Shown: positions 29,554 to 40,439 of the stretch, piece by piece
How the letters are laid out: the number at the start of each line of letters is the position of its first letter
How positions within the stretch are numbered: position 1 is the stretch's first letter
Source: Zymoseptoria tritici IPO323
Lineage: Eukaryota; Ascomycota; Dothideomycetes; Mycosphaerellales; Mycosphaerellaceae
DNA length: 64,000 nt
Direction of reading: 5' to 3'
Assembly (NCBI RefSeq): GCF_000219625.1
Contig: NC_018201.1
Coordinates: 328,179 to 392,178 of the forward strand
Program-made: the position numbers and the translations under genes
The notes under the pieces: model-generated
Databases searched by the model: none
What the model saw: the letters and a program-made list of their open reading frames with translations, nothing else
Told to the model about the DNA's origin: nothing

Positions 29554-32500
29554 GCTTAAATAAGAGATACGTTTAAGGACTAAAGAAGTTCGATAAAGAG
29601 GTAAAGAAGAAGGTCGGAAGGACCGCTATATAAAGAGGTAACGGTACCTAAGGTAGCAATAACGATAGGCCGTTATATATGCCCCCTCCTCTATTTACTA
29701 CGTCCTCGTAGTGTTGCTATATATAACGGACATCGTACTTATCGAGAAATAGGAGGGGAATACGCCTAAAAGGGAACTAGATCGATATAGTACCGGTACG
29801 TAGAGCGACCGGCGTAGAGGGTAAGGAGGAAGAAGGAAGCTAGCGGTTAGTACGAATCTAAGAACGGCTGTCGTAGATCTAAGACTTCTAGAAACGACTC
29901 GTACGAAAGCTAGAAAGCTCGAATCCGGTATTAAACGGTCGGCTAATAAGAAGGCTAGAAACACTATAAAGTTTTTATAACTTAGTAGTATTAGTAGTAA
30001 GCTACGTACTCGTAAGGCTATTATATCTATAGTTAGTAATCCTACTCTTACTCTTACTAGTAGTCGGCGTCGGTAAGGCTTATAGCGAGTACTTAAAGCT
30101 ACTAAGGGTTAGCGCGCTAGCGTAAACGTAGGGTTCGTAGCTTCTAAGGCATAGGTAGTAGTATCGAAGCTAGCGAGGAACGAGGTAGTAGTACGACTAC
30201 CGGTATAGTAGAAACGCTAGTCGTAGGTAGATTAGCAGATAGTAAAGTAGACGCGGCTACTCTTAGTATCGGTGTCTAGTTAGTTAGTAAAGTAGATAAG
30301 GCTACTCTCGGTATTAGTATTATATACGCTATAGCGTAGTCGGTATATAGTTAGGTATTTAGCTCTTCCTAAAGGGTACTAAGAAACTCGTAAGTACGTA
30401 CCGGTGTCGGTGTCGGTGTCGATATATAAAGCCCTTAGCGGTCCGCTAAGGCGCGTCGATAATTTAGAGTATATAAGTACTAATCTAGTAGTAGTATAGC
30501 CGGAACGAGCTAAGAGTCGTAAATCCGGAGCGCCTAAGTACGCTAGTAATAGTTATTAACTACTAGTAGTAGAGTATAAGGTAGACTTAGTCGTTACGCG
30601 TCCGTATTAATTTAGTCTCTTATACGGTCTACGTAGTACCTAAGTATACTAGATCGCTCTTAGAAGAGCCTACGCTACGGCTATCGTAATAGATACGTAG
30701 GCTATAGTAATAAATAGCCGTAATTAATAGATATATTCTACTTTTATCGCTTAAGGTATAGGGCGTCCTAAGAAGTACTAAGATAATACTCGGAAGTACG
30801 AGTAGTTAATAGACTACGCTAAATAGTAAGTCGCTATTATTAAGACGGGGCTATAAATACCTATACTCCTACTTCTATTACGCGGACGAGAAGGAAGTAG
30901 TGCCCGTAAAGGCTAGTACTATAGACGGATTAGTACGTCTAGTTCGGCGTATAGCCTAGTTATATAGTCGAGCGCTATAGATAGCTTAGAGTGTCCGCGG
31001 ATAGTACGAGCGCCTAGAGCTACTAAGGATTAGTACGTTATCGAGAACGTAGAGTACGCTAAGGTAGAGCGGCTAGTATCGTTAAGACGACGGTCGGAGT
31101 AATACTCGGCGAGGATGTAGCGACTAGCGGTATTAGTAATAACTATAGTATTAGAGCGACTACCGGTATAGTTAACGTTAGTATAATAGTCGGTAAGGCT
31201 ACTACTACTAGTATAGCGGCTAGTAAACTCGTAACGGCTATCTAGCTCTTTTTAATAGTATTAAATAGTAGTAACTTTAATAGTAGCACCTTCTACGTAA
31301 CTAGCTATTACTCTAAAGTAGTAAACTAAGAAGTTAGTAATTCGAGCTAAGCCTTAAGTATAGATATACGACTAGTTAGTAAGGTACGAGAACGACGAGG
31401 CTTCGGAGCGGAGGTTAGCGTCGTCGTTATCGACGGCTTAACTACTAGAGGTTTAGACGACTAAGTAGCCGCGGAAGGTATTATTATTAACTAAGCTAGC
31501 TCGCGTAAGTATACTCTCTAGTCGTTATTTAGATAGGATCTATAGTAGCTATTATAGCTATACTAGCGATAACGAAAGTAGATATTAAGCTAGATATAGT
31601 ACTTCTTCTACTCTTACGAGAGAGGCTTAAAGTACTATACGTATAGCAATAAGGCTTAAATCGGAGAAGTAGGGCGAAGAGATATTAACGCCGGTAATAC
31701 TAGCGGTAAGGATAGAAGGATAGCCTACTACGCGCGAGCGAGGCTAATCTTATATCTACGTAACTTAGTTTCTAAGCTCTTAATATGTTCGTTCGCGACC
31801 GCGAGCTCGTATAAGAGCTAAGCCTTAGTCTAAACCTTCGAAGGTATAATACGAGGTAAGGGATAGTCGGTCGTCGATACGATAGGCTTAGAGTCCTTAC
31901 CTACTATAAGGGGATAATACTCGGAATAAGGATCGAGTAAGGGGTATTATTATTATTATACGAGGTATAGAAATCTCTACGAGTTAGTATAATTAAGCAA
32001 TTTAATAGATTCCGATAGGGATTCTAGTAATAGTTTTAGTACGGGAGCCGTAGGCTCTACCTCTAGTAGAGGGTAAGGATTATAGAGGCTATTAAGCTAT
32101 ACGAAGGTATATAGTAGCGTTCGTAAAGTCTTACGAGTAAGGTAATCGTTACTACTATAAGGAGCGGCTACGAGGATCGAAGGATAAAGTCTTATAGATA
32201 CGGGAGCTAGGCTCTACCTCTAGTAGACGGTAGAAGATATAGCTATCGAGCTATAAATAGTAATTACGAGACAGGCGTACGAGTACTTAATATTACTCGA
32301 AGGGAGGTATCGTTACTATCGCTTTAAGATATAATATTAATAGATTCGCGTATAGTAAACGCGTCGAGGTCGGTGTCGGTAGTAAGAGCGTCCGGATAGA
32401 CTCTAGTACGTATAATAGCGTCTAGTAGGTTCTTATAATAATCGAACTTAGTATTATAGCTTAAAATAAGAGATACGTTTAAGAACTAAAGAAGTTCGAT

Positions 32501-32583
32501 AAAGAGGTAAAGAAGAAGGTTAGAAGGACTACTATATAAAGAGGTAATAGTACCTAAGGTAGCGATAACGATAGGCCGTTATA
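29554..32583. mobile_element. Unit bounded by 125-bp direct repeats (possible LTR-like element)
   Basis: The segments 29554-29676 and about 32459-32583 are direct repeats. Both contain AATAAGAGATACG, GAAGTTCGATAAAGAGG and GATAGGCCGTTATA, and they differ mainly by C-to-T and G-to-A changes. They bracket about 2.8 kb of RIPped DNA without recognisable pol. A short-LTR non-autonomous retroelement (TRIM/LARD-like) would look like this; a segmental duplication is the alternative. Confidence 0.5.
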
Positions 32584-33401
32584 GTCGTAGGTCTATTTAG
32601 AGACCCTAAGAAGAAGCTTAATCTTAGTTCGAAGGTAGTCGATATTAAGAGTAGCGCGTAGTATAGCGAGAGAGTAGTAAGGGTATTAAAAAGAAGAAGA
32701 ATAATAATATTACGGGGAAGAGACGTAGACGTTATAAGTGTTTAGCGCTTACTAAGCGTAATATTTATAAAATAAGATTTTAAGATTTTAAGAATTAAGG
32801 TAGTAACTTAGACTATAATATAGGATATAATCCTAGGCCGGCGTTAGAAGGTTTTATAATATTATATTAAGCCTCTACGCTCGTAATAGAGGTAATTTAA
32901 GAACCTAGCTAGTTCGTCTAAGAAGAAGAAAAAGTTAAAGCCTAAAGTAGCTAAAGGGATAACTATAGCTATAGCGAGCGGACTATAGGGTAAGGGCTAA
33001 GTAAGAAGTAAGAGAGATAGATAAGTAATAGGAGAGGGAGATTAAGAAGGTAAATTATTAGCTAAGTAGAGAATAGAGAGGCGGAAGTAAGATATAGTAT
33101 AGAGTAAGTTAGACTAGAAGCGGAAGTAAGGAGCGTATTAAGAAAGAGGTATATAGTAATATTATAGTAGACGTAACGACTCTAGTAGAGTAGAACCTAT
33201 AGTAATATACTACTACTAAGTACTTAAATATATTAACTATATTTTGTAGGTACCTTAGGCTATATTCTAACTTCTTCTAAGTATACTATATTTTATTAAT
33301 ACTTAACTCCCCCGCCCGTATTCTAGTTCTTTTTTATTATATAACTATCTATATTACTTACTAAAGAGATTAGCACTAATATTAACTACTATGTGTACAA
33401 G
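32584..33401 (+). pseudogene. RIP-degraded Lys/Arg/Glu-rich sequence, unidentified
   Basis: Plus-strand reading through stops gives a basic region (RRRRYKC-like near 32730-32760) followed by Lys/Glu-rich sequence. It could derive from a transposase C-terminus or a zinc-binding domain. Not identified. Confidence 0.25.
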
Positions 33402-33451
33402 TTCGTAAAATGTAGTATACTTTATATAAGAAGTATACTACATTTTACGAA
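33402..33451. repeat. Perfect 21-bp inverted repeat with 8-bp loop
   Basis: The arms 33402-33422 and 33431-33451 are exact reverse complements (starting TTCGTAAAATG), with the loop TATATAAG. A related sequence (AAGTATACTATATTTTA) occurs at about 33278-33294. It sits exactly at the right edge of the RIP block, so it probably is or contains a transposon terminal inverted repeat. Confidence 0.9.
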
Positions 33452-34103
33452 AGCCTTAGGCTACAATCCGTCCTTGTCATAACTAAGCGGCGGTCTCGAC
33501 GTGCAAGGCAGAACAACATGTCTCGAGGGACGTAAGCCGTGAACCCGGAGCAGTTCTGCATGGCGACAGGGCCTCGGATGCACACGGAAGGAGGGAGTCA
33601 TCCATCTGCATTTATCAAGAAGTCATACGCGGTTAGAAATTGGTCTCGCAAAGCCCACATTCTGTCTACGCACAAAGCCCTCCTCAACGTAAAGAGGTCT
33701 CCAATTGGCAGGCCGGTTTGAAGACGAATTGGCCCCGGTGATTTTTATTGGTCTTGCATCACGCGCGGTGTGCCTGCAAATATCGCGGCCTGTACAAAGT
33801 CGTTGCCATCAATCGGCCGAAGATGTTGACGCAAAGGGGCGACGACAGACCGAGTGACGCCGACCTACCAAGAGAACTTCCATTGTGATATCTCGTATCT
33901 CATACACGCACGCACGCTGACTTCAGGATGGACCTCGCAATGCAACTCGGTGGCAGCTTCACGATCGGACGAATAGGATGTGCCCTGCGCCGGGCCCTCT
34001 CTGCTGGTCCCCTCCGACTGCCTTCCTTAATGAACATTCGGCGTACGTCGCAGTGTCGCATGCTCAATTATGCGGAACCCTGTCGCTAACGTGTGTACTT
34101 CAG
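33452..34103. other. Gene-island start; possible 5' exon of the coiled-coil gene
   Basis: An ATG at 33928 opens a short basic, amphipathic frame (MDLAMQLGGSFTIGRIGCAL). An intron with a CGCTAACG branch and TTCAG acceptor ends at 34103. The best donor (GTACGT near 34043) is out of phase with the downstream frame, and only a weak GTGTCG donor fits, so the exon is unproven. No other gene is seen in 33452-33920. Confidence 0.3.
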
Positions 34104-34794
34104 ACGTGATCATGAAGCTGAACGTCGCTCAGTCGCCAAGGGCAGTGCTTCTCCATTCACCAAGGCCGCCATGTTTCCATCACACGATCGACCTCACGAA
34201 CGACCACTCGACCAACTACTCGACCGACCCCACGAACGACCACACAAACGCCGTCGTGATGACCTTGTCGAAGTAGGTGTTGCTACAATCTTGAACTGCT
34301 TGCGCCACGATTCCACCTACACCAAAGAAGAGGCACTTACCCTTCTCGAATGCGATCGTAAGGAGGAGGCAACCGAGGCCCGTGCGATGGTCAATCAACA
34401 CAAATTGGAACATGGCACCAAGATAGCGGAGGTGGAGCAGATGTTCGTGGTCCAGCTGGCTGCGGCAACTCTGGCGGAGAAGACCATATGTTATCAGGCT
34501 GCCGAATTGACCAAGGCTCGGGACACGGTGGACCGCCAGCAGGCTGAGTTGGCGGAGGCGCGGAGAAGGATCAAGGGCATGGAGGAGGATGCAGGAGACT
34601 TGGAGTCGTCGGTTGCTGAACAGACATCGGGAAGAGATGATGACAAGAAAGTGAAGGTCTGCGGATTAGAGACGGGAATTGGCAGTGAGCGCAAGATGGT
34701 TGGGAATGGTATATACGCAGCAGTACAATGGGACACAGCTCAAAGCATCAATGAATCTCGGGCGCGGTCGTCTCAGACGTCAAGCAAGCTGTGA
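34104..34794 (+). CDS. Uncharacterised coiled-coil protein, probably 3'-damaged
   Basis: The frame is entered after a convincing acceptor at 34102-34103 and contains an internal ATG at 34171 in a GCCGCCATG context. It encodes repeated Arg-Pro-His-Glu motifs and a basic KRRRDD cluster, then about 130 residues of Ala/Glu/Lys/Gln-rich heptads (for example QAELAEARRRIKGMEEDAGD). It stops at 34792-34794. Further coding-like pieces follow in other frames (VSDVKQAVIERSRDRG, about 34770-34820; LTPSVADLRRVLITFHLNER, about 34990-35050; IMKTALGILDGLKGGAEAGL, about 35120-35190, ending in TAA at 35251-35253). No introns join these in phase, so the gene seems to have been frameshifted or has exons I cannot resolve. 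Confidence 0.5.
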
Positions 34795-35253
34795 TCGAGA
34801 GGTCTCGCGACCGTGGACGAGATGAACCGCAGATCTGATTATCCATCCAGGCCAAAGCACAAACCACAACGCTTGACCTCCTCCATCGACGATGTGAGCA
34901 AGTCCGGTCCATCCGTGACGTCCATGCGCTTCAACGTACCAGTTCGGAACCTCTCCGATTCACAGCATCACCCAAAACGCCGCGGAACATCTCACACCCT
35001 CTGTCGCAGACTTGCGGCGAGTTCTCATCACCTTCCACCTCAATGAGCGAGCGGGCCCAGGGCACCTCAACTGTCGAAGCTCCATGTCGATGTGCAAAAA
35101 GATCTGCGGCGCTCAAGGACCGAGATCATGAAGACTGCCCTTGGGATTCTGGATGGCTTGAAGGGAGGTGCGGAGGCAGGACTACAAGCCTCCGATCATA
35201 CAGAAGGACTGGTTGCTGCCACATGCCGATTCTCCGAGCATGATCATCCTTAA

Positions 35254-36150
35254 CGTCGAGGCCAGCTGTCGGCCCGCATCATTCCGTTCGGCGCACATCA
35301 CCCCATTCTCAGCACCCGCAAGCACGACAACTAACCGTCATAACGCAGCATCTTTGTGGCCGCGGACGATACGACTGCGAAGATGTCAGAGGAGAGTTGA
35401 GTGAGATGCGACTAAGCGGACGAGAGCAACGAGAGAGAGAGAGAGAGAGAGAGCGGAACTGGAGAACAGCAGACGACGCTCGCATCGAGAGAAGCTGGAT
35501 TGCTAGTCGCAAGCGGGAAAGAACAGGCCCTGCAACCGGGGTTGTTGAAGGTATATACCATGGCCCGCAATCGACAGACAAATCATCATGTTCGTGACTC
35601 GTAAGAAAACCCATGGTACATGACCTCCCTGACATACGCACACTCACACAGGTACCATCCCGCTTGCTGCCTCCACCTCCCTTCCGACCCCGGACGGACC
35701 CAGATATCAACAAAGCGCCCTGATCATTCTCTGCTCCTAACGCAGCAGCTCTATCAGCCATTCTACAATCCATCTTCCTTTCGAAGTCGAGGAAATTCCG
35801 TACACTTCTTCATAACAGCGTACTGCGATCGATCGGAGCAGTGCGAAGTTTTCTCAAGTGAAGACTCCGCGGCGATCACGACGAACACACACCAGGCTCG
35901 CTTCCACCTTCGTTTGCTTTGTGTCCCAGGCGCGATCATGCAGGGTGCCGCAAAGGTCGGCGAACCTCGCAACAAAACGTCCAGAGCTTTCTTCCAATTT
36001 CTCCGTTTCCCTCCTCGTCTTACACCAACAGCAACAACAGCGTCTCTACTCCCTTTTCTACGTCTAGCACAACAAAGAAGAAGAAGTCACAAAACTCTCG
36101 AAACAACTGCACCAGCACCGATCTCCGTACAGACATCATCGTCCGTTTAG
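35254..36150. other. Upstream region and 5' leader of the small membrane protein gene
   Basis: This stretch contains a GA microsatellite at about 35431-35453 and several overlapping Ser/Thr/Pro-rich frames with no clear coding signal. The last part (from about 35900) is probably the transcribed leader of the next gene. Confidence 0.4.
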
Positions 36151-36151
36151 G

Positions 36152-36220
36152 TAAAACTTTCCCCCAGCTCTCTCTCTTCCTCCCTCGTCCTCACACTGAC
36201 ATCATCTCCCATTCTCACAG
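36152..36220 (+). promoter_or_regulatory. Probable 5'-UTR intron
   Basis: A GTAAAA donor at 36152, a CACTGACAT branch site and a TTCTCACAG acceptor ending about 36220 define a 69-nt intron. It lies 57 bases before the ATG of the small tail-anchored protein gene. The frame is not involved, so it is assigned to the leader. Confidence 0.5.
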
Positions 36221-36277
36221 CTCTCCACCCTCCAAATCATCTCCCCAGCAGAAAACCCCAGAAACGCCAAACGAACC

Positions 36278-36526
36278 ATGCCTCCCAAACCCGACATCCC
36301 CGCCCTCCTCAAGTCCCTCGACGCCGTGACCGCGTCCTCCCACCGCGCCGACGTCGACGCCCAGCACGCCCGCGCCCTCGCGGCCGAAGCGGTCAAGGAC
36401 GCGTTCCGCGCGGCGGAGGACGCGAGGGAGGCGAGGACGCTGGCGGGGGCGGCGTTTGTCGTCGCGGTGGTGGTGGGGGTGTTGGTTGTGGTTGGGGTCG
36501 GGGGAGCGGTGTGGTTGTGTGTTTGA
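36278..36526 (+). CDS. Small tail-anchored membrane protein, 82 aa
   Basis: The ATG at 36278 (context AACGAACCATGCC) opens 82 codons. Residues 1-55 are a soluble helical domain rich in Ala, Arg and Asp (LLKSLDAVTASSHRADVDAQ, then ALAAEAVKDAFRAAEDAREA). Residues about 57-80 are a single strongly hydrophobic Val/Ala/Gly helix (AAFVVAVVVGVLVVVGVGGA), ending WLCV. With almost nothing after the helix it fits a C-terminally anchored protein facing the cytosol. A 5'-UTR intron upstream supports transcription. Third-position GC is very high. The next gene, on the opposite strand, is a large membrane protein. No family recognised. Confidence 0.65.
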   Translation: MPPKPDIPALLKSLDAVTASSHRADVDAQHARALAAEAVKDAFRAAEDAREARTLAGAAFVVAVVVGVLVVVGVGGAVWLCV

Positions 36527-37229
36527 GGAGGGAGGGAGGAGGATGGGGATGAGGTGGTGGTGGTGGTGGGGGTTGTCTGGGTGAGGGGAGGTGGGACGCT
36601 GGGTGCTGGTGTGGATGGGTCAAATGGGATGGAGGTCCGAGGGATGGAGGGAGAGGCTTGTTGGGAGTGGGATTGGACTGGACTGGATGGATCACGGCTG
36701 GCTTGGAAGAAAGGCGTTGGGTGCGTGTTTCGGTCAAACATGGAGCATCTACCCTGTATTGGAGCCATGATCTTCGTCGTTGTTTGTGTGTGAGCTGCGG
36801 CTCTCGGCGTCTGAGCTGTCCATGATGCTGCAGTGGACGGGTTTGGACGGATCAAGGTGGAGAGGAAGGTGGAGGAGCCTGCGGAGACGTCCGTCTTTGT
36901 TGGAGACTGTGAGCGGAGAGCGGTGTAGAAAAGAATGAGAACATGATTCACGGTCGATCCGTCCAAGTATCTGTCCTGTGAGAAATCCCATACTGCACCC
37001 TCTCCTGTGTCGGGTCATTTCCATTCAGTCACTCGCCTAGTTCCAACCACAGCGCTCCAGGTTTCCTTCTGTCATGGGAATCAACGCAAACTCACCGAGC
37101 ACCCAAGGGTTGGGAATGAACAACAGTACACAGAGAACCGTGGTGCTGGTTGCCGGATCATCTCGAGCAGCACCCACATACACTTCCACGTCTCGAAACT
37201 TCAGGCTCCTCCAACACCCCGACAACATC
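36527..37229. other. Convergent intergenic region; possible extra 3' exon of the minus-strand gene
   Basis: GGT-rich simple sequence lies at about 36550-36600. On the minus strand 37037-37228 reads as plausible protein (VEVYVGAARDDPATSTTVLC and VLLFIPNPWVLG), followed by a GTGAGT donor. This could be alternative 3' coding sequence for the large membrane protein gene, but no acceptor joins it convincingly. Confidence 0.3.
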
Positions 37230-39681
37230 TCACCCGGCGCCTCCTCCCACCCCGGGCGCCCTGTCTTTTGGCCCCAAATGCACCAGCGTGCCCGCCTTGA
37301 CAGCCAACTCCACCATCCGACGCCAGATTCCGAGCAATGTCTCGTTCTCCTCCTCCTCCATCACCTCCGGCGCGCCGAGAATCCCGCATCGAGGGTGTCG
37401 GGTCCCGGATGCTATAGGAGAGATCCACGAGTGGGCAGGAAACGTATTGCTGTTGCTGTTGCTCGACCGGCGAGACGATGCGGGGATGTTCGCTAGAACC
37501 CTGCTCGCCTCGTCCAACCTCTTCTTCGCCAGGGCAAAAGGCGGGAGCCGGGCCTCCATTTCCTCCTGCTCCATTTTCCCGCTGTCCCAAGTGTCCTCCA
37601 TCTCCCCTTCCTTGGACCCCGGTTTGTTGTCACTCGTTCTCCGGTCGAATTTCCGGCACACGGCTTCGATTTCCCGACGTAGATCATCCCGTCGTTTGAT
37701 CTTCGGTCGTTTCCGGTCGCGCGAGGCTTTTTGCCATGCGCCGAGCCGATGCAGACAGAGCGTAGCGCTGACTTCGAGGTCGGTGATCCGGGAGGAGTGG
37801 GACGCGGTGAAGGTCGAGAGGGAGGAGTTGAGTTGAGAGATTTTGGAATTCAGGATGAGGAGCGAGGTGGAGTCGGGCGGGGTGCCGGCGAGGAAGGCGG
37901 GTCGAACACGACGTAGCCACCAGGGATCGGAGTGTCTGCAGAGGCCGAGTTGGCGAACCTGTTCTTCGATTTGGGAGGCGAGGTGGGCGGCTCCTTGCGC
38001 GGCGACAAGAGATTCTGTGTGGGAGCGGTGCAGGAGAAGGGTCATGTTCCTGTACAAGAGGGTTTTAGCATTAGTAAACTGTCCAAACCGAAGGGAAGGA
38101 CGGGGTCACAACATACCACAATTCACCCGCCAGTTGCACTCCCAAACGCCCCAACTCCTCATCAGGTGGCGACTTGGGCCGTTTGACTCTCTTTCTCCTG
38201 CCCGAGCTCGAAGCTCGAAGCCAGTCAGGCATCGGACATCCCCATCCCAAATGTCCATCCGCCTCCGCCCAAGGTAACGTGAACTCGGGGTGCTTGCGCG
38301 GGCGGCGGTAGATCTCTGCAGATGACTCGATCATTTGGCAGGCGAACAGGCGGGTTTTTGCCCTTTCGGTCGCCGTATTGACGAGTTTCTCCAGCGCGGT
38401 GGCTGTGATGTGTGTGGCGTCGACGAGGTCGTCGAGTGGTCGATGGGGATCGTAGGTAGATGGAAGGGTTTGTGTCGAGAAGATCCAGAAGATCCACACT
38501 AGGAGAGCGACGAAGAGTACCTGGCCGAGACGCCATGCAAAACGGCGAAGCCGTGGAGACTGGTAGGTGCATTGCCCGCGAGATGAAGAAGGTTCCTGGT
38601 GTGATCGAGGCGGATCCAGGGCAGTCTCTTGGTGTTGCAGCCGATCCGAGGGAGGAGTTTCCTTACGATCAAGTTCTCGGGGTGGAGGAGGTGGTGGTAG
38701 TGGTGCTGGTGGTAGTGGTGGTAGTGGAGATGCTTCCAATAGTAGCAATCTTGCAGTCTTCTCAGCCTTGACGCCCTTCTGTTTCTTTGCGATCCTCCCG
38801 TCCTCCACACCGGGAGGAGTGGTTTCGATGTGAGATCCTCCCGAGCAGTTCCACCACTCTCGACACTTCCGCGCTATTGCAGACACCGCCATCCCTATGC
38901 CGCAGAGAATCCACACCGCCCCTCGCACAAGCAACGACAATGCCCGGCCCATAAAGGAGCACCAGCTTTTGATCTCATTGATGGCTATGCCAGATTCCGA
39001 GTCTTCGTCTTCGCTCGTGGAGTCTTCCGGTTGGTTGTGCTGCTGGCCGTCGTGCGCTCGAGGTCGATCTGCTGGCGGCTCTTGTCGTGACTGATGTTGA
39101 ACGCTGGTGAAGTCGGGCTTTGGTGGCGGCAATGTGAGAGGAGGGTATTGCTTCTGCTGTAGCGGAGGCTGATGTCGGTGCCGACTCCCAGTGTGCTCGT
39201 CCTCCCTCAGCCCATCGCCTTGAGTCTTCTTCTTCCTTGCAGTGTCATCGTACTCCCTCAGCTCATCGTCCTGCGTCTTCTTCTTCCTCCCAGTATCCCT
39301 GTCCTCCCTCAACCCATCGCCTTGAGTCTTCTTCTTCCTCCCAGTACCATCGTCCTCCCTCAGCCCATCTTTCTGCGTCTTCTTGCTCCTCCTCCGCCGC
39401 GTTGAGTGTTCATTGTCGTGTTCCGCCGCCGATGCCAACGCTTCCACCGATCCCGCACCTTCTCTCCCGGCCGGTCTGTCCAACGGTGTCGAAGCGGCAG
39501 AAGTCCCGTCGTCGGCGCGATGGTTCGAACGTGCCCGTTGCTCGTTCCGCTTGATCTTGTATTTGAGCTGATTCACCACGTCGGCCGCGTCCTTGTTGGT
39601 CATTGGCGTGGACGCGGAGGAGTGAAGCTGTGACCGAGCGGGAGTTGTCGGAGTCGAGGGTTCATGCTGAGAGAGATTCAT
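37230..39681 (-). CDS. Two-exon 794-aa membrane protein with tandem repeats
   Basis: Exon 1 (39681-38117) and exon 2 (38049-37230) are joined by a 67-nt intron with textbook sites (GTATGT, TTTACTAATGC, TTGTACAG) and matching phase, giving 794 residues. Residues 1-95 are disordered. Residues about 99-165 are four to five copies of a 17-residue basic-acidic repeat (KKTQGDGLREDxxTGRK) from 51-bp units. A first hydrophobic helix lies at about 247-270 (LLVRGAVWILCGIGMAVSAI). A proline-rich stretch (about 318-335) precedes a second helix at about 384-402 (LFVALLVWIFWIF). The remaining 390 residues are mainly helical, with a coiled-coil-like part in exon 2 and a conserved-looking DPWW motif near the start of exon 2. 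No enzyme motif or family is recognised. Its layout resembles the 595-aa membrane protein at 8.4 kb. Confidence 0.8.
39180..39405. repeat. 51-bp coding minisatellite
   Basis: Four to five 51-bp units within exon 1 of the 794-aa gene. Single-base differences between units alternate the encoded Asp/Glu/Arg residues while the Lys-Lys-Thr-Gln core is kept. Confidence 0.85.
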
Positions 39682-39805
39682 GCTGGGAAGGATTCATGTC
39701 GTGTCATGGGAGGGAGAGGCATGCCGTGTCGTGTTGTGTTGTGTTCATGAAATGTGCCCTGGAAGACGTGACTGGCTGACGTAAGCAGGACGCGCTTGTC
39801 AAAAC

Positions 39806-39845
39806 CTGGGAGGGAAGCTCCCAGATTTTGACATCACGTGACGCC
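39806..39845. promoter_or_regulatory. Promoter-region palindromes upstream of the 794-aa gene
   Basis: A 19-base imperfect inverted repeat (CTGGGAGGG / GCTCCCAG) at 39806-39824 and a CACGTG E-box in a CATCACGTGACG context at 39835-39840 lie about 130-155 bp upstream of the minus-strand start codon. CACGTG sites bind bHLH and bZIP regulators in fungi; a role here is inferred. Confidence 0.35.
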
Positions 39846-40074
39846 GTCCATTTGACACGCTTCACCGCACGTCACCTCGTCTAGCCGCCTCCATCTCTTC
39901 CTTGAACTTCAAGTGCCTATAACAACACGACCGACCGAACTTACCTACGACACTAAATAAACTTATCTACGGGTCTAGTATTGCTAGCTAGGGTAGGAGA
40001 TATTTACCTTAGGCTACTAGAAAAACTACCCTACTACGAATTAAGAAGATATATAATACGCCTATATCCTATCT

Positions 40075-40265
40075 TATATAGATTAGGACTACTATATAGA
40101 GTGTTTTCTCTTATTGTTATTACGTATAATAGTAGTACGTAAGTAGGGAGGTTTTAAGTTATAGCTAGCCCCGATAGACTCTAACCTTACTCTAAAAGTA
40201 GTATAGATAGGAGGTACGGACTAATAAGAGAATACTCTATATAGGATCTAAGCTAGTTTTACATA
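40075..40265. mobile_element. Short inverted-repeat element remnant, RIPped
   Basis: TATATAGAGTGTTTTCTCTTATT (from about 40093, quoted in part by its core TATATAGAG) is the near reverse complement of AATAAGAGAATACTCTATATA (core CTCTATATA) at about 40221-40241. The arms of about 23 bp, separated by about 105 bp, suggest a small MITE-like unit at the left edge of the block. Confidence 0.45.
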
Positions 40266-40439
40266 CTTTAGCCCTCTAAGCGCTATAAACTAACTAAAAT
40301 TAATACCTTTTATATAATATCTTACTCTACTAACTAGGCGATATTTGTTTGTTTGTTGTTTGTTTGTTTGTTCCATTTACGTCCTATAGGAGTCTATAAC
40401 TATGTAGGACGGCTGTCTCGCGACAGCAGTCTATCTATG

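Larger units (their letters stand above)
22241..33451. mobile_element. Nested transposon block, heavily RIP-mutated
   Basis: Across 11 kb, CA and TG dinucleotides are almost absent on both strands while TA and CG are abundant. This is the classic product of CpA-to-TpA mutation. Open frames exist only when TAG and TAA are ignored. The edges are sharp: normal composition resumes at 33452 after a hairpin. Confidence 0.9.

Noticed and set aside
29698..29964. 88-codon minus-strand frame without stops in RIPped DNA
   Set aside because: It lacks CA/TG-derived stops only by chance; composition is Arg/Ser/Leu and no family is visible.
33539..33721. 60-codon plus-strand frame at the start of the gene island
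   Set aside because: GTG start and no supporting splice sites or composition.
39905..40000. Telomere-repeat search suggested by the helicase remnant
   Set aside because: No TTAGGG arrays are visible anywhere in the window; short GGGTTA-like matches are isolated.
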